Below are positions 18,016 through 26,122 of a stretch of 64,000 bases of DNA, one piece after another (within the stretch, counting starts at the first letter, position 1; the number at the start of each line of letters is the position of its first letter). Position numbers and translations under genes: made by a program. The notes below the pieces were generated by a model. The model saw only the letters and a program-made list of their open reading frames with translations, did not search any database and had not been told where the DNA came from. Source of the stretch: Mariluticola halotolerans (lineage in GTDB: Bacteria; Pseudomonadota; Alphaproteobacteria; Rhizobiales; Devosiaceae); NCBI RefSeq assembly GCF_021611515.1, contig NZ_CP090960.1, positions 1,364,001-1,428,000 of the forward strand. The letters are read 5' to 3'.

Positions 18016-19302
18016 TCAGGCGTCGTCGAAGGTGACCTTGCCTGCCTTGTCGTACTCATAAACGTCTTCACGGAAGCTTACGGTACCCTGACGGTTTGCC
18101 CAAGCCGAAATGTAAGTGGTGTGGATTGGCACAGGGTTCTTGATGGCAACATCAACGCGTTCGCCCGAATTGAACATGGCTTCAACGCCCGTCACATCCC
18201 AATCGCCATTATCACGCAACAACCAGGCGACCAGCGCGTCCACATCCTCAACGCGCACGCAACCCGAGGAGTGGAAGCGACGGTTTTCACCAAACAGGCT
18301 CTTGGTGGGCGTGTCATGCAGGTAAACATTGTGCTTGTTGTAGAAGTTGATCTTGACGTGACCCATCGAGTTCTCGCCACCAGGATCCTGACGGAACGCG
18401 TAGTTCACCGCGTCGTCGGTCGACCAATCGATATCGGTCGGGCTCAATTCATTGCCGCCGCCGTCAAAAATGCGGATGCGATAATTGGCGAGATAATTGG
18501 GATCCTCATTCATATACTTGATGAGATCGCGACGGATGATGCTCTTTGGCACATGCCAATAGGGATTAAAATTGATCTCGTGGACCTTGGAATGCAGGAT
18601 CGGCGTCTGCCGGTCGATACGCCCGACGACAGCAGTGTGCCGACGCGCAACGAGACCTGCATCGATAGCCTCAATTGTGGCGGCGGGAATGTTGACCACC
18701 ACATAGCGGTCCGACAGTTCGGCGGAAATCGCTTCAACCCGCATCGCATTGAGGCGCAGCTGCTGCAAACGGTAATCGGCGGGCACATTGAGCGCGAAGA
18801 AGGTTTCTGCATCGACCTTGCCCGAAACCAGCAGGCCGTGACGGGCCTGGAACTGACGCAAGCCGGCATCGAGATATTCGTCAAAGATATCTTTCTTGCT
18901 TTGCTGCTCGGCGGGCACATCGCCGCTCATGATCAGTCGATCACGCAAACGGCTGACCGAACGGCGGTCGACACCGGCCACAAGGCCGAAAATGTCGCGC
19001 GGCATCTGTTCCCAGCCGCCTGCAGCCATAATCTGCTCATACTGCATGATGGCCAGCTGGAGATTGTGCGCGGTATCCACCGAAAGGATCGGTTCCACGG
19101 TGTCGATTGCGTCCAGCGCTGCAACTGTATTGCCCTCGCGGTCCGTATTTCGCAGCACCCTGTTGCGGGCAAATGTATCAAAAATGGAGTCCTGCGCCCG
19201 TGCGGCAGCCGGAACGGCAAGGGTCGCGCCCAACATCGTCATGCCCTGAATCACTTGACGCCGTGAGGGGTGAATAGACCGTTTTTGCCGCATGTAAGTC
19301 AC
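18016..19302 (-). CDS. L,D-transpeptidase with twin-arginine signal
   Basis: A periplasmic YkuD-domain enzyme that makes 3-3 peptidoglycan crosslinks or anchors proteins to peptidoglycan. Residues 13-35 form a Tat-type signal (SRRQVIQG, then a hydrophobic run ending AAARAQ). A peptidoglycan-binding-like region at about 140-175 contains FQARHGLLVSGKVD. The YkuD domain runs from about 197 to 360, with the catalytic HSSGCVRVED (His344, Cys348, Arg350). A large capping insert makes it a YcbB/LdtD-type enzyme. Position 19302 is a GTG; an ATG at 19293 is an alternative. ldtR lies upstream in the same direction, 248 bases away, matching the LdtR-LdtP pair of Liberibacter and Sinorhizobium. Confidence 0.92.
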   Translation of the reverse strand: MTYMRQKRSIHPSRRQVIQGMTMLGATLAVPAAARAQDSIFDTFARNRVLRNTDREGNTVAALDAIDTVEPILSVDTAHNLQLAIMQYEQIMAAGGWEQMPRDIFGLVAGVDRRSVSRLRDRLIMSGDVPAEQQSKKDIFDEYLDAGLRQFQARHGLLVSGKVDAETFFALNVPADYRLQQLRLNAMRVEAISAELSDRYVVVNIPAATIEAIDAGLVARRHTAVVGRIDRQTPILHSKVHEINFNPYWHVPKSIIRRDLIKYMNEDPNYLANYRIRIFDGGGNELSPTDIDWSTDDAVNYAFRQDPGGENSMGHVKINFYNKHNVYLHDTPTKSLFGENRRFHSSGCVRVEDVDALVAWLLRDNGDWDVTGVEAMFNSGERVDVAIKNPVPIHTTYISAWANRQGTVSFREDVYEYDKAGKVTFDDA

Positions 19303-19481
19303 CTATTCTCCATGGTGATAGACCAGATTTCGCTGTTGTTTATCATCATGCAAGTCCCACCACAACGCCAGTAAAGTCGCTGTGAGGGCAGGCAATACCG
19401 AAGCTTTGCTTGCCAGAGCCAGAATCGACAACATCACGCATAACTGACGGCGCTAGAAGTGATTTGCGGCACAAATAAGAA

Positions 19482-19503
19482 ACGCCGGCACTGAGGCCGG
19501 CGT
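19482..19503 (-). terminator. Terminator of ldtR
   Basis: An 8-bp perfect stem (ACGCCGGC with GCCGGCGT) and a 6-base loop. On the minus strand it is followed by TTTCTTATTT. It lies 48 bases beyond the ldtR stop. Confidence 0.7.
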
Positions 19504-19512
19504 CTTATTTCT

Positions 19513-19534
19513 ACTGTGATCAAAAGATCACAGT
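19513..19534. promoter_or_regulatory. Perfect 9-4-9 inverted repeat downstream of ldtR
   Basis: ACTGTGATC-AAAA-GATCACAGT, an AT-rich-loop hairpin between the ldtR stop and its terminator. It may be part of a tandem terminator, an mRNA 3' end stabiliser, or a protein site for the downstream transpeptidase gene. Confidence 0.45.
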
Positions 19535-19550
19535 TACGTGCAAGCCAAAA

Positions 19551-20060
19551 TCAGAGCTTGTAGAGAATCTGATCGACCCAGAAGCGCTCGAGACGGGCCA
19601 GAGCGGTGTTCAGCCCGGCAAATTCCTCATCACCCAGACCACCGACCTTGTCGATCGATTTCAGGTGACGGTCATAGAGTTCGTCGATGACTTCAGCCAC
19701 TTCCTCGCCCTTGGGGGTGAGACGGATACGGACCGAGCGCCGGTCAGCGCGGGAGCGTTCCTGAAAAATGTAGCCGGTATCGACAAGCTTCTTCAAATTA
19801 TAGGATACATTTGAACCGAGATAGTAACCACGGGACCGCAATTCGCCCGCTGTCAATTCGCTGTCGCCGATGTTGAACATCATCAGCGCCTGAACCGGGT
19901 TAATATCGTCCCAGCCCATGCGATCAAACTCGTCCTTGATCAGGTCCAAAAGTCGACGATGAAGGCGCTCAACGCGCGACACCGCTTCTAGATATAGCGG
20001 CTTGAGACCCTGCGGCCTCTCGCCTGCAACTGCCACCGCAGCGTTGGATTTGCTATTCAT
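19551..20060 (-). CDS. ldtR: MarR family regulator, LdtR type
   Basis: A winged-helix dimeric regulator. The DNA-binding region shows NPVQALMMFNIGDSELTAGEL (shown here from its first 20 residues as NPVQALMMFNIGDSELTAGE), then RGYYLGSNVSYNLKKLVDTG, and the wing FQERSRADRRSVRIRLTPKG. This pattern matches LdtR of Liberibacter asiaticus and Sinorhizobium meliloti, which controls an L,D-transpeptidase and osmotic tolerance. The adjacent downstream L,D-transpeptidase gene supports the name. The 169-residue protein has a basic N-terminal tail. A TTAAGC-GGTAG-GCTTAA palindrome in its own upstream region may serve autoregulation. Confidence 0.82.
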   Translation of the reverse strand: MNSKSNAAVAVAGERPQGLKPLYLEAVSRVERLHRRLLDLIKDEFDRMGWDDINPVQALMMFNIGDSELTAGELRSRGYYLGSNVSYNLKKLVDTGYIFQERSRADRRSVRIRLTPKGEEVAEVIDELYDRHLKSIDKVGGLGDEEFAGLNTALARLERFWVDQILYKL

Positions 20061-20135
20061 GTCTGCCTCACTGTGAACGCACGATTTTCTTCGTGTCTGG
20101 TGAGGGTAAATTACAGCTGGCCCGATAAGATCGCC

Positions 20136-20152
20136 TTAAGCGGTAGGCTTAA
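20136..20152. promoter_or_regulatory. Palindrome upstream of ldtR, candidate operator
   Basis: TTAAGC-GGTAG-GCTTAA, a perfect 6-5-6 inverted repeat 76-92 bases before the ldtR start. Its size suits a MarR-type dimer, but no second copy was seen before the transpeptidase gene. Confidence 0.35.
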
Positions 20153-20226
20153 AACTATGTTACTGAGAAACTTCGATATTTTGGCTTTCTGAAACGTTAC
20201 ACATGACAAGGATTGCGTAACCTAAA

Positions 20227-20616
20227 TCAGTCGTGAACGTGCGCCCGGTTGTGGCGATAGCGTAAAATCAACAGGCCAAGAATGCCGACAAACACCACGG
20301 TGCGGACGAGCAGGCCAAGGGTCGATATATGAATATGCGGGCTGTGAACGAGCAGCAGGATATATTCCAGAAGCGTGGCACCGATCACCAGCACCCCGCC
20401 CCAGCTGGAACTGATCCACAAGCCCACGGCCGCAAACAAACGCGTGAGCGCCAGAATGGCGAGCAGAACGAAACCCGTAACGCCCAGCGCCTGCATCGGG
20501 TCCTGCTGCCCGCCCGACACGCCAAGCAGGCGTGCGGCATCGCCAAGTCCGATAACGAGGCTGATCAGCGCCAGAATGCGGACGAAATTCTCGCGTGCGA
20601 TAGTTTTAATGTCCAT
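20227..20616 (-). CDS. Small integral membrane protein
   Basis: A 129-residue protein with four predicted membrane helices and a histidine-rich cytoplasmic tail (RYRHNRAHVHD). I chose ATG 20616 because GGAGG precedes it by 7 bases; the frame stays open to 20850, but that extension has no coding character and overlaps hemB upstream sequence. The sequence MDIKTIARENFVRILALISL starts with a polar stretch followed by a helix, and later helices include VTGFVLLAILALTRLFAAVG and LVRTVVFVGILGLLIL. I do not recognise a named family. It is divergent from hemB, with 122 bases between the starts. Confidence 0.72.
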   Translation of the reverse strand: MDIKTIARENFVRILALISLVIGLGDAARLLGVSGGQQDPMQALGVTGFVLLAILALTRLFAAVGLWISSSWGGVLVIGATLLEYILLLVHSPHIHISTLGLLVRTVVFVGILGLLILRYRHNRAHVHD

Positions 20617-20738
20617 TATGAGCCTCCACAGGTTTCCTAGCCTGATTGCGGTCGCGGCGACAAGTGCGGCATGACGCACCTTTGCGAGAGGGAACTTTGC
20701 CTGATAGACAGCAGATGAATGAAGCGAGAGGCGCGACG

Positions 20739-21761
20739 ATGTCTGGCACTTGGACAAAACACGATATGGACTTTCTGGGCGGCCACCGGCAGCGGCGGAC
20801 GCGTCAGGCAGCATGGAGCCGCGCCATGGTGCGCCAGACCGTGCTGACACCGGCGGATCTGATCTGGCCCCTGTTTGTCATTGAAGGCCAGAACGAGCGC
20901 AGTGCCATCAACACAATGCCGGGTGTCGAGCGACTCTCGATTGATCTGGCGGTTGAAGCGGCCAAACAAGCAGCATCAGAGGGTATTCCGGCACTGGCGC
21001 TGTTTCCGAACACACCGGGGCATTTGCGCAGCGAGAACGGCGAAGAAGCCTATAATCCGGACAATCTGATGTGCCGCGCGCTGAGCGCAATCAAGCAAGC
21101 CGTGCCTGATATCGGCCTGATCGCCGATGTCGCGCTGGACGAATATTCCGCCAACGGGCAGGACGGGCTGGTGCGCAACGGCGAAATTCTCAATGACGAG
21201 ACAATTGAGGTCATGGTGAAGTCGGCCATTGTGCAGGCCCGTGCCGGGGCCGACATCATTGCCCCCTCGGACATGATGGATGGCCGGGTTGGCGCCATTC
21301 GCATGGCGCTTGATGCTGAAGGGCATGACAAGACCGCGATCATGTCCTATTCGGCGAAATATGCGTCCGTCTATTACGGGCCGTTCCGCGAGGCTGTTGG
21401 TTCAGGTGAGCGATTGCAGGGTGACAAGCGCACCTATCAGATGGATTACGCCAATTCGGACGAAGCCCTGCGGGAAGTGGCGCAGGACATTGATGAAGGC
21501 GCGGACATGGTCATGGTCAAGCCGGGCATGCCCTATCTCGATATCGTGCGCCGGGTGCGTGACGATTTCAACATCCCGGTTTTCGCCTATCAGGTCTCTG
21601 GCGAATACGCGATGATCGAGTTCGCGGCCAAGGCTGGGGCGTTTGACCGGACCGCCGCCATGATGGAAGCGCTCTATGCGTTCAAGCGCGCGGGCTGTGA
21701 TGGTGTACTGACCTATCATGCGCTGGAGGCGGCACGCATACTGAACGGCGAACGCGTATAG
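20739..21761 (+). CDS. hemB: Delta-aminolevulinic acid dehydratase (porphobilinogen synthase)
   Basis: Condenses two molecules of 5-aminolevulinate to porphobilinogen in heme and corrinoid synthesis. The active-site lysines lie in IMSYSAKYASVYYGPFREA and MVMVKPGMPYLD. The metal-site region (ADVALDEYSANGQDGLV) lacks the three-cysteine zinc cluster, which marks the magnesium-dependent alphaproteobacterial type. I chose ATG 20739 (MSGTWTKHDMDFLGG), giving 340 residues, with GAGAGG eight bases upstream. The next gene is an RDD protein 79 bases downstream, an arrangement common in Hyphomicrobiales. Confidence 0.96.
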   Translation: MSGTWTKHDMDFLGGHRQRRTRQAAWSRAMVRQTVLTPADLIWPLFVIEGQNERSAINTMPGVERLSIDLAVEAAKQAASEGIPALALFPNTPGHLRSENGEEAYNPDNLMCRALSAIKQAVPDIGLIADVALDEYSANGQDGLVRNGEILNDETIEVMVKSAIVQARAGADIIAPSDMMDGRVGAIRMALDAEGHDKTAIMSYSAKYASVYYGPFREAVGSGERLQGDKRTYQMDYANSDEALREVAQDIDEGADMVMVKPGMPYLDIVRRVRDDFNIPVFAYQVSGEYAMIEFAAKAGAFDRTAAMMEALYAFKRAGCDGVLTYHALEAARILNGERV

Positions 21762-21840
21762 CAGCCCGTTTCAGGATTACCCCTTGTGCAAAGCCCCCTC
21801 ACTATCAATATGGTGATGGTATTGCATGAGGGACCAAGAC

Positions 21841-22338
21841 ATGAGCGCTAATTTACCCGACCCCAGAACTTCGCCCGAACTGTTTGACGGTTTGCTGACG
21901 CGGCGGGTAATGGCCTATCTTGTCGATCTGGTGATTATTTCGGCGATTTCGCTGATATTCTTGATGCTGACCCTTGTCGCGGGCTTTTTGACCCTGGGGC
22001 TGGCCTGGATTTCGCTGCCCTTTATCGTGCCTGTTGCCGTGTTCCTATATTATGTGGTGACGCTCGGTTCATCGCGCCGGGCGACCTACGGCATGCAGAT
22101 TTGCGATCTGGTGCTCACGCCGGTTTCCGGGCCTCCCCTTGAGGGCTGGAAGGCGCTGCTGCATCCGTTCGTATTCTGGGTTACCATCTGGATTTTCTGG
22201 CCGCTACTGCTGGTGGGCCTGTTCACCCAGCGCCGGCAGCTGGTTCATGACATGATCACCAGCACACTGATGTTGCGCCGTTCGCCGATGGAGAGGCACT
22301 GGGCCAGCCGGGGCGGGTTTCAGGGTTTCGACGCCTGA
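21841..22338 (+). CDS. RDD family membrane protein
   Basis: A 165-residue inner-membrane protein with the RDD domain: TRRVMAYLVDLVIISAISL carries the conserved Arg and Asp in the first helix, and RRQLVHDMITSTLMLRR carries the HD motif near the C-terminus. About three helices are seen. RDD proteins have been tied to transport and stress tolerance, but the role here is unknown. ATG 21841 has GAGGGA upstream; an ATG at 21826 is less likely. The gene lies in the conserved hemB-RDD-bpt neighbourhood, here interrupted by an SLC13-type permease. Confidence 0.88.
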   Translation: MSANLPDPRTSPELFDGLLTRRVMAYLVDLVIISAISLIFLMLTLVAGFLTLGLAWISLPFIVPVAVFLYYVVTLGSSRRATYGMQICDLVLTPVSGPPLEGWKALLHPFVFWVTIWIFWPLLLVGLFTQRRQLVHDMITSTLMLRRSPMERHWASRGGFQGFDA

Positions 22339-22464
22339 GACAACCATTTGGGATTACAATCAGGCGGGGCTTTGCATAAACTTTGCAATCGCGCAGCATG
22401 AATTTCGTGCCGGGCGTTGAAAATTTCGCTTGGGTTCAGCCCCTGAGATCAGCATGATGGCGCG

Positions 22465-24276
22465 ATGTTTGACCTAGGTCTTGATGCACATTTTGTCGCC
22501 ATGTGGTTCACCTTCGCGGTGATCGCCATTTCCATGGTATTCTATGCAACGGAATGGGCTTCGATCGAGCTGGTTTCGCTTGGCGTTCTTGTTGCGCTGC
22601 TGGTTATGGCCAGCCTGATGCCTGGTGCCGGCCTGACGCCCGACCGGTTGCTTTCCGGCTTCGCCAACCCCGCCCTGATCACCATTCTGGCCCTTCTTGC
22701 GGTCGGACAGGGTCTGATCCAGACCGAGGCTTTGGGGCGATTGGCCGAGCAATTGGCGGAGATGTGGCCCAAGCACCCGACACGTGTGGTGTTGCTGGCG
22801 CTGGTGATTGCCGGACTAGCAAGCGCAGTGGTCAACAACACGCCGGTGGTGGTGGTGTTCATGCCGGTTCTGGCGTCGGTCATTTCGCGCCGGGGCCTGC
22901 CCGCCTCGAAATTCATGATGTCGTTGAGCTATGTGACCATTCTTGGCGGCATGATTACCGTGCTGGGGTCATCCACCAACCTGCTGGCGGCGGGTGTGGC
23001 TCAGCAATACGGCATTGAATCGGTCACGTTCTTTTCATTCGCCGTGCCGGGCCTGGCCATGGCCTTTGTCGGCGGGCTTTATGTCTTGTTCATTGCCCCG
23101 CGTATTGTGCCGGACAATGCAGGCGAAAGCACAGGCGCACGCAACCGCAATACCCAGTTCCTGACCGAGATAAGACTGACACACGGCCATCCGCTGATTG
23201 GCGACCATACCGTGGCCGGCATGTTCCCCAAGCTGACCACCATGACGGTGCGCGCGGTGAAGCGGGGGCGTGATACCTTTTTGCCGCCCTTTGATGACCT
23301 GACTTTGCAAAGCGGCGACACGCTGATCATTGCCGCAACGCGGGATGCACTGACTGACGCGCTACGCAACTGGCGCGCGTTTGATGACGCGGGTTCGATC
23401 AGCGGCAGTGGCGAGGGCGAAAGCGTGGTGCTTTGCGAGGCACTGGTTCCCCCCGGTTCCCGCCTGGTCAATAATGGTGTTGATCAGGCCGGTTTCATGG
23501 CCCAACACGACGTGCTGATCCTCGGGCTTGAGCGGCGCAGCCGCATGCCGCGCCAGCAATTGAGCGAAATCCGACTGGAAGCCGGCGACATTCTGCTGAT
23601 TGCAGGCCAGCCGAAATCCCTTGAGCGGATGCGGGGTCTTCAGGACCTGATCGTGATCGAGTGGAGCGCCTCGGAGGTCAAGCCGCATGGCATGGCCCTG
23701 CGCGCGCAATTGCTGTTTTTGTGCACCGTTGCGCTGATTGCCTCGGGCGTCATGCCCGCCGTGGTTGCCTCGGTGCTCGGCGCGTTCGCGATGGTTGCAA
23801 CGGGTTGTCTCAATATCCGTCAGGCAGCGCGGGCGATTGACCGCAAGATCATCATGCTGGTCGGCTCTTCCATCGCCATGGCAACCGCGATGGATGTCAG
23901 CGGTGGTGCCCAGCTGATTGCTGATAGCGCCATTGGCATTCTGGGCACAAGTTCGCCCCGTGTATTGATGGGCGGCATGTTCCTTGTCGTCGCGGTGATT
24001 ACCAATTTTCTGTCCAACAATGCCACGGCAGTGCTATTCACCCCGATCGCCATTGCGGCCGCCAATTCGATGGGTATCGACCCCCTGCCCCTGATCGCGA
24101 CGGTCATTCTCGGGGCCAATGCGTCCTTTGCCTCGCCGATCGGCTATCAGACCAATCTGCTGGTTATGGGTGCGGGGCATTACCGGTTCCGTGACTTCAT
24201 CATTGTGGGATCGCCACTGGTGATTATAGTCTGGATCGTATTCTGTATTGTGGCCCCCTGGTATTATGGGGTTTAG
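22465..24276 (+). CDS. SLC13/DASS family permease with paired TrkA-C domains
   Basis: A 603-residue transporter with N- and C-terminal membrane halves and two RCK_C (TrkA-C) domains in the cytoplasmic middle, near residues 225-300 and 310-395. The membrane halves carry the family's pseudo-repeat motifs: VVNNTPVVVVFMPVL with VLGSSTNLLAAG in the first half, and FLSNNATAVLFTPIA with SFASPIGYQTNLLVMG in the second. Substrates of this group include sulfate and dicarboxylates, so the cargo cannot be stated. Spacing to bpt is 28 bases, so the two may be co-transcribed. Confidence 0.9.
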   Translation: MFDLGLDAHFVAMWFTFAVIAISMVFYATEWASIELVSLGVLVALLVMASLMPGAGLTPDRLLSGFANPALITILALLAVGQGLIQTEALGRLAEQLAEMWPKHPTRVVLLALVIAGLASAVVNNTPVVVVFMPVLASVISRRGLPASKFMMSLSYVTILGGMITVLGSSTNLLAAGVAQQYGIESVTFFSFAVPGLAMAFVGGLYVLFIAPRIVPDNAGESTGARNRNTQFLTEIRLTHGHPLIGDHTVAGMFPKLTTMTVRAVKRGRDTFLPPFDDLTLQSGDTLIIAATRDALTDALRNWRAFDDAGSISGSGEGESVVLCEALVPPGSRLVNNGVDQAGFMAQHDVLILGLERRSRMPRQQLSEIRLEAGDILLIAGQPKSLERMRGLQDLIVIEWSASEVKPHGMALRAQLLFLCTVALIASGVMPAVVASVLGAFAMVATGCLNIRQAARAIDRKIIMLVGSSIAMATAMDVSGGAQLIADSAIGILGTSSPRVLMGGMFLVVAVITNFLSNNATAVLFTPIAIAAANSMGIDPLPLIATVILGANASFASPIGYQTNLLVMGAGHYRFRDFIIVGSPLVIIVWIVFCIVAPWYYGV

Positions 24277-24304
24277 ATCCTTTTGAGTTTTTGCGAGGCA
24301 GTTC

Positions 24305-25054
24305 ATGACGGACCAATCGCCTGAGAATTCCCAGTTCTTCCTCACGGCTGCGATGCCGTGCCCCTATCTGGAAGGACGTGAGGAGCGCAAACTATTTACC
24401 CATCTCAGCGGGCGCCGCGCGTCCATGCTGCATCATGTGCTGAACGAACATGGCTTTCGGCGCAGCCAGAACCTGATCTACAGGCCCGCATGCGATGGCT
24501 GTTCCGCCTGCCGGTCCGTGCGTATTCCGGCCCATGATTTTACGGCTGGGGGGCGTCATCGCCGCATTCTGCGCCGGAACCAGGACATCATCGGCACGCA
24601 GCTGTCGCCCCGGGTAAGCGCCGAACAGTATGATCTGTTCAAACTCTACCTTGAGACGCGGCACGAAGGCGGCGGCATGACGCAGATGTCCTATATGGAT
24701 TATGAATACATGGTGGAGGATACGCCGGTAAATTCGGTTCTGATCGAATACCGGCTGGCGCAAAGCGATGGCACAACCGGCCCGCTGGTCGCCGTAGCCC
24801 TGAGCGATCTCATGGATGAAGGCCTGTCGATGGTCTACAGCTTTTTCGATCCCTCACACGCCGCGCGCGGATTGGGCAATTTCATGATCCTCGATCATAT
24901 CCGACGGGTGATCGATAGCGGGCTTAAATATGTGTATCTAGGCTATTGGGTCCCAAATTCGCCTAAAATGGCGTACAAAGCCAGCTTTCAACCGCTGGAA
25001 GTGCAGTCCGGGACGGCGGGCTGGCAAAGGCTAGATATTGTTCAGGCCGACTAA
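24305..25054 (+). CDS. bpt: Aspartate/glutamate leucyltransferase (arginyltransferase family)
   Basis: Transfers leucine from Leu-tRNA to N-terminal Asp or Glu, creating an N-degron for ClpS/ClpAP. The N-terminal ATE domain shows PCPYLEGREERK and the cysteine set YRPACDGCSACRSVRIP. The C-terminal GNAT-like domain shows DEGLSMVYSFFDP and LGYWVPNSPKMAYK, and 249 residues is usual. The bacterial Bpt name follows the Vibrio enzyme; arginyl versus leucyl specificity cannot be read directly. It lies between the SLC13-type permease and an EEP-fold protein, all rightward. Confidence 0.93.
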   Translation: MTDQSPENSQFFLTAAMPCPYLEGREERKLFTHLSGRRASMLHHVLNEHGFRRSQNLIYRPACDGCSACRSVRIPAHDFTAGGRHRRILRRNQDIIGTQLSPRVSAEQYDLFKLYLETRHEGGGMTQMSYMDYEYMVEDTPVNSVLIEYRLAQSDGTTGPLVAVALSDLMDEGLSMVYSFFDPSHAARGLGNFMILDHIRRVIDSGLKYVYLGYWVPNSPKMAYKASFQPLEVQSGTAGWQRLDIVQAD

Positions 25055-25078
25055 GCGCGGCTGGAGTTGCGTTATATT

Positions 25079-26122
25079 ATGAAGTTTATCAAGTGGGCAG
25101 CCGGGCTGTCGTTCGCGCTCGGCGCTACAGGTCTGATGCTGATTGCCTTGGCGGCAGCATTTGGCTTTGCCCATCCGGCGCTGGATTTTTTCAACCATTT
25201 GCAGGCCGTTATTTTTCCCGGCACGTTGTTTTGCCTGCTTGCCTCACCCTTTTTTGTCGACATGCCGCGCTGGCGCGCCCTGGCCATGACAGTTTCGGCG
25301 ACGGGGTTCATGGCTTCGTCGCTGATTGTGGTTCCCGAGCTGACGCCATTGCTCAACGCACGTGATGCCATGCCGCAAGATGGCCGGCCTGTTTACAAAC
25401 TGCTGACCCATAACCTTTTTGGGCGCAACCGTGAGGCCGCAACACTTTGGGACAGCATTCGCGCCGAAGACCCTGATATTCTGACATTTCAGGAATATTT
25501 CCCCGAGCAACGCAACGGGTTGCATGCGCTGATGGAAGACACCTATCCCTATCATTCCATCTGCAGGGGCGGCAAACGGGCCAATGTGGCCATTTACGCG
25601 AAAATACCTTTTGAGGCCGAGACCGAGGGAGCCTGTGCCACGGGCGGCACGGACCGGATTTCCCGGATAGTCGCCCGATTTGCCGGGGAAGATGCCCAGC
25701 CGTTTACTGTTGTAACCACCCATTTTGACTGGCCCGGACAAATCAGTCAGCTGGACAAGGGTGACAACATCGCCGAAGGTATTGACTTGGCGTTTGCCCG
25801 TCAACGTGGCCAGTTTGCCGATCTTGGTGCAGCCTTGCAGAAATTGCCCGGGCCATTGGTGCTATCAGGTGATTTCAACTCCACCTCGTGGTCCTACGCC
25901 GTGCGCGGGTTTGCAACACGCGCCGGACTGGAGCGGCAGGACCACTCGCTCATGACCTATCCGACACGCTTTTATGTGGCGGGCTGGCGCGAAACGTGGC
26001 CATTCCTGCCAATTGACCACGTGATGACCCGGGGCGGCATCAAGGTGCATGAGCTATATGCGGGAGACCCTGCAGGCAGCGATCATAAACCGATCATCAC
26101 CCGGTTTTCGGTCAACCCCTGA
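25079..26122 (+). CDS. Endonuclease/exonuclease/phosphatase (EEP) family membrane-anchored protein
   Basis: About three N-terminal membrane helices (to about residue 85) anchor an EEP-fold metal-dependent phosphoesterase domain, probably facing the periplasm. Catalytic motifs are [12 protein letters not shown] with the metal-binding Glu, [28 protein letters not shown] and [11 protein letters not shown] with the catalytic His. Similar bacterial proteins are annotated only by fold; nuclease, phosphodiesterase and lipid phosphatase activities are all possible. I chose ATG 25079 with CTGGAG upstream. The 3' end overlaps the convergent parC gene by 11 bases. Confidence 0.87.
   Translation: MKFIKWAAGLSFALGATGLMLIALAAAFGFAHPALDFFNHLQAVIFPGTLFCLLASPFFVDMPRWRALAMTVSATGFMASSLIVVPELTPLLNARDAMPQDGRPVYKLLTHNLFGRNREAATLWDSIRAEDPDILTFQEYFPEQRNGLHALMEDTYPYHSICRGGKRANVAIYAKIPFEAETEGACATGGTDRISRIVARFAGEDAQPFTVVTTHFDWPGQISQLDKGDNIAEGIDLAFARQRGQFADLGAALQKLPGPLVLSGDFNSTSWSYAVRGFATRAGLERQDHSLMTYPTRFYVAGWRETWPFLPIDHVMTRGGIKVHELYAGDPAGSDHKPIITRFSVNP

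Noticed and set aside
18121-19266. A 381-codon frame opposite the L,D-transpeptidase
   Set aside because: The minus strand has signal peptide and YkuD motifs; the plus frame has no conserved features.
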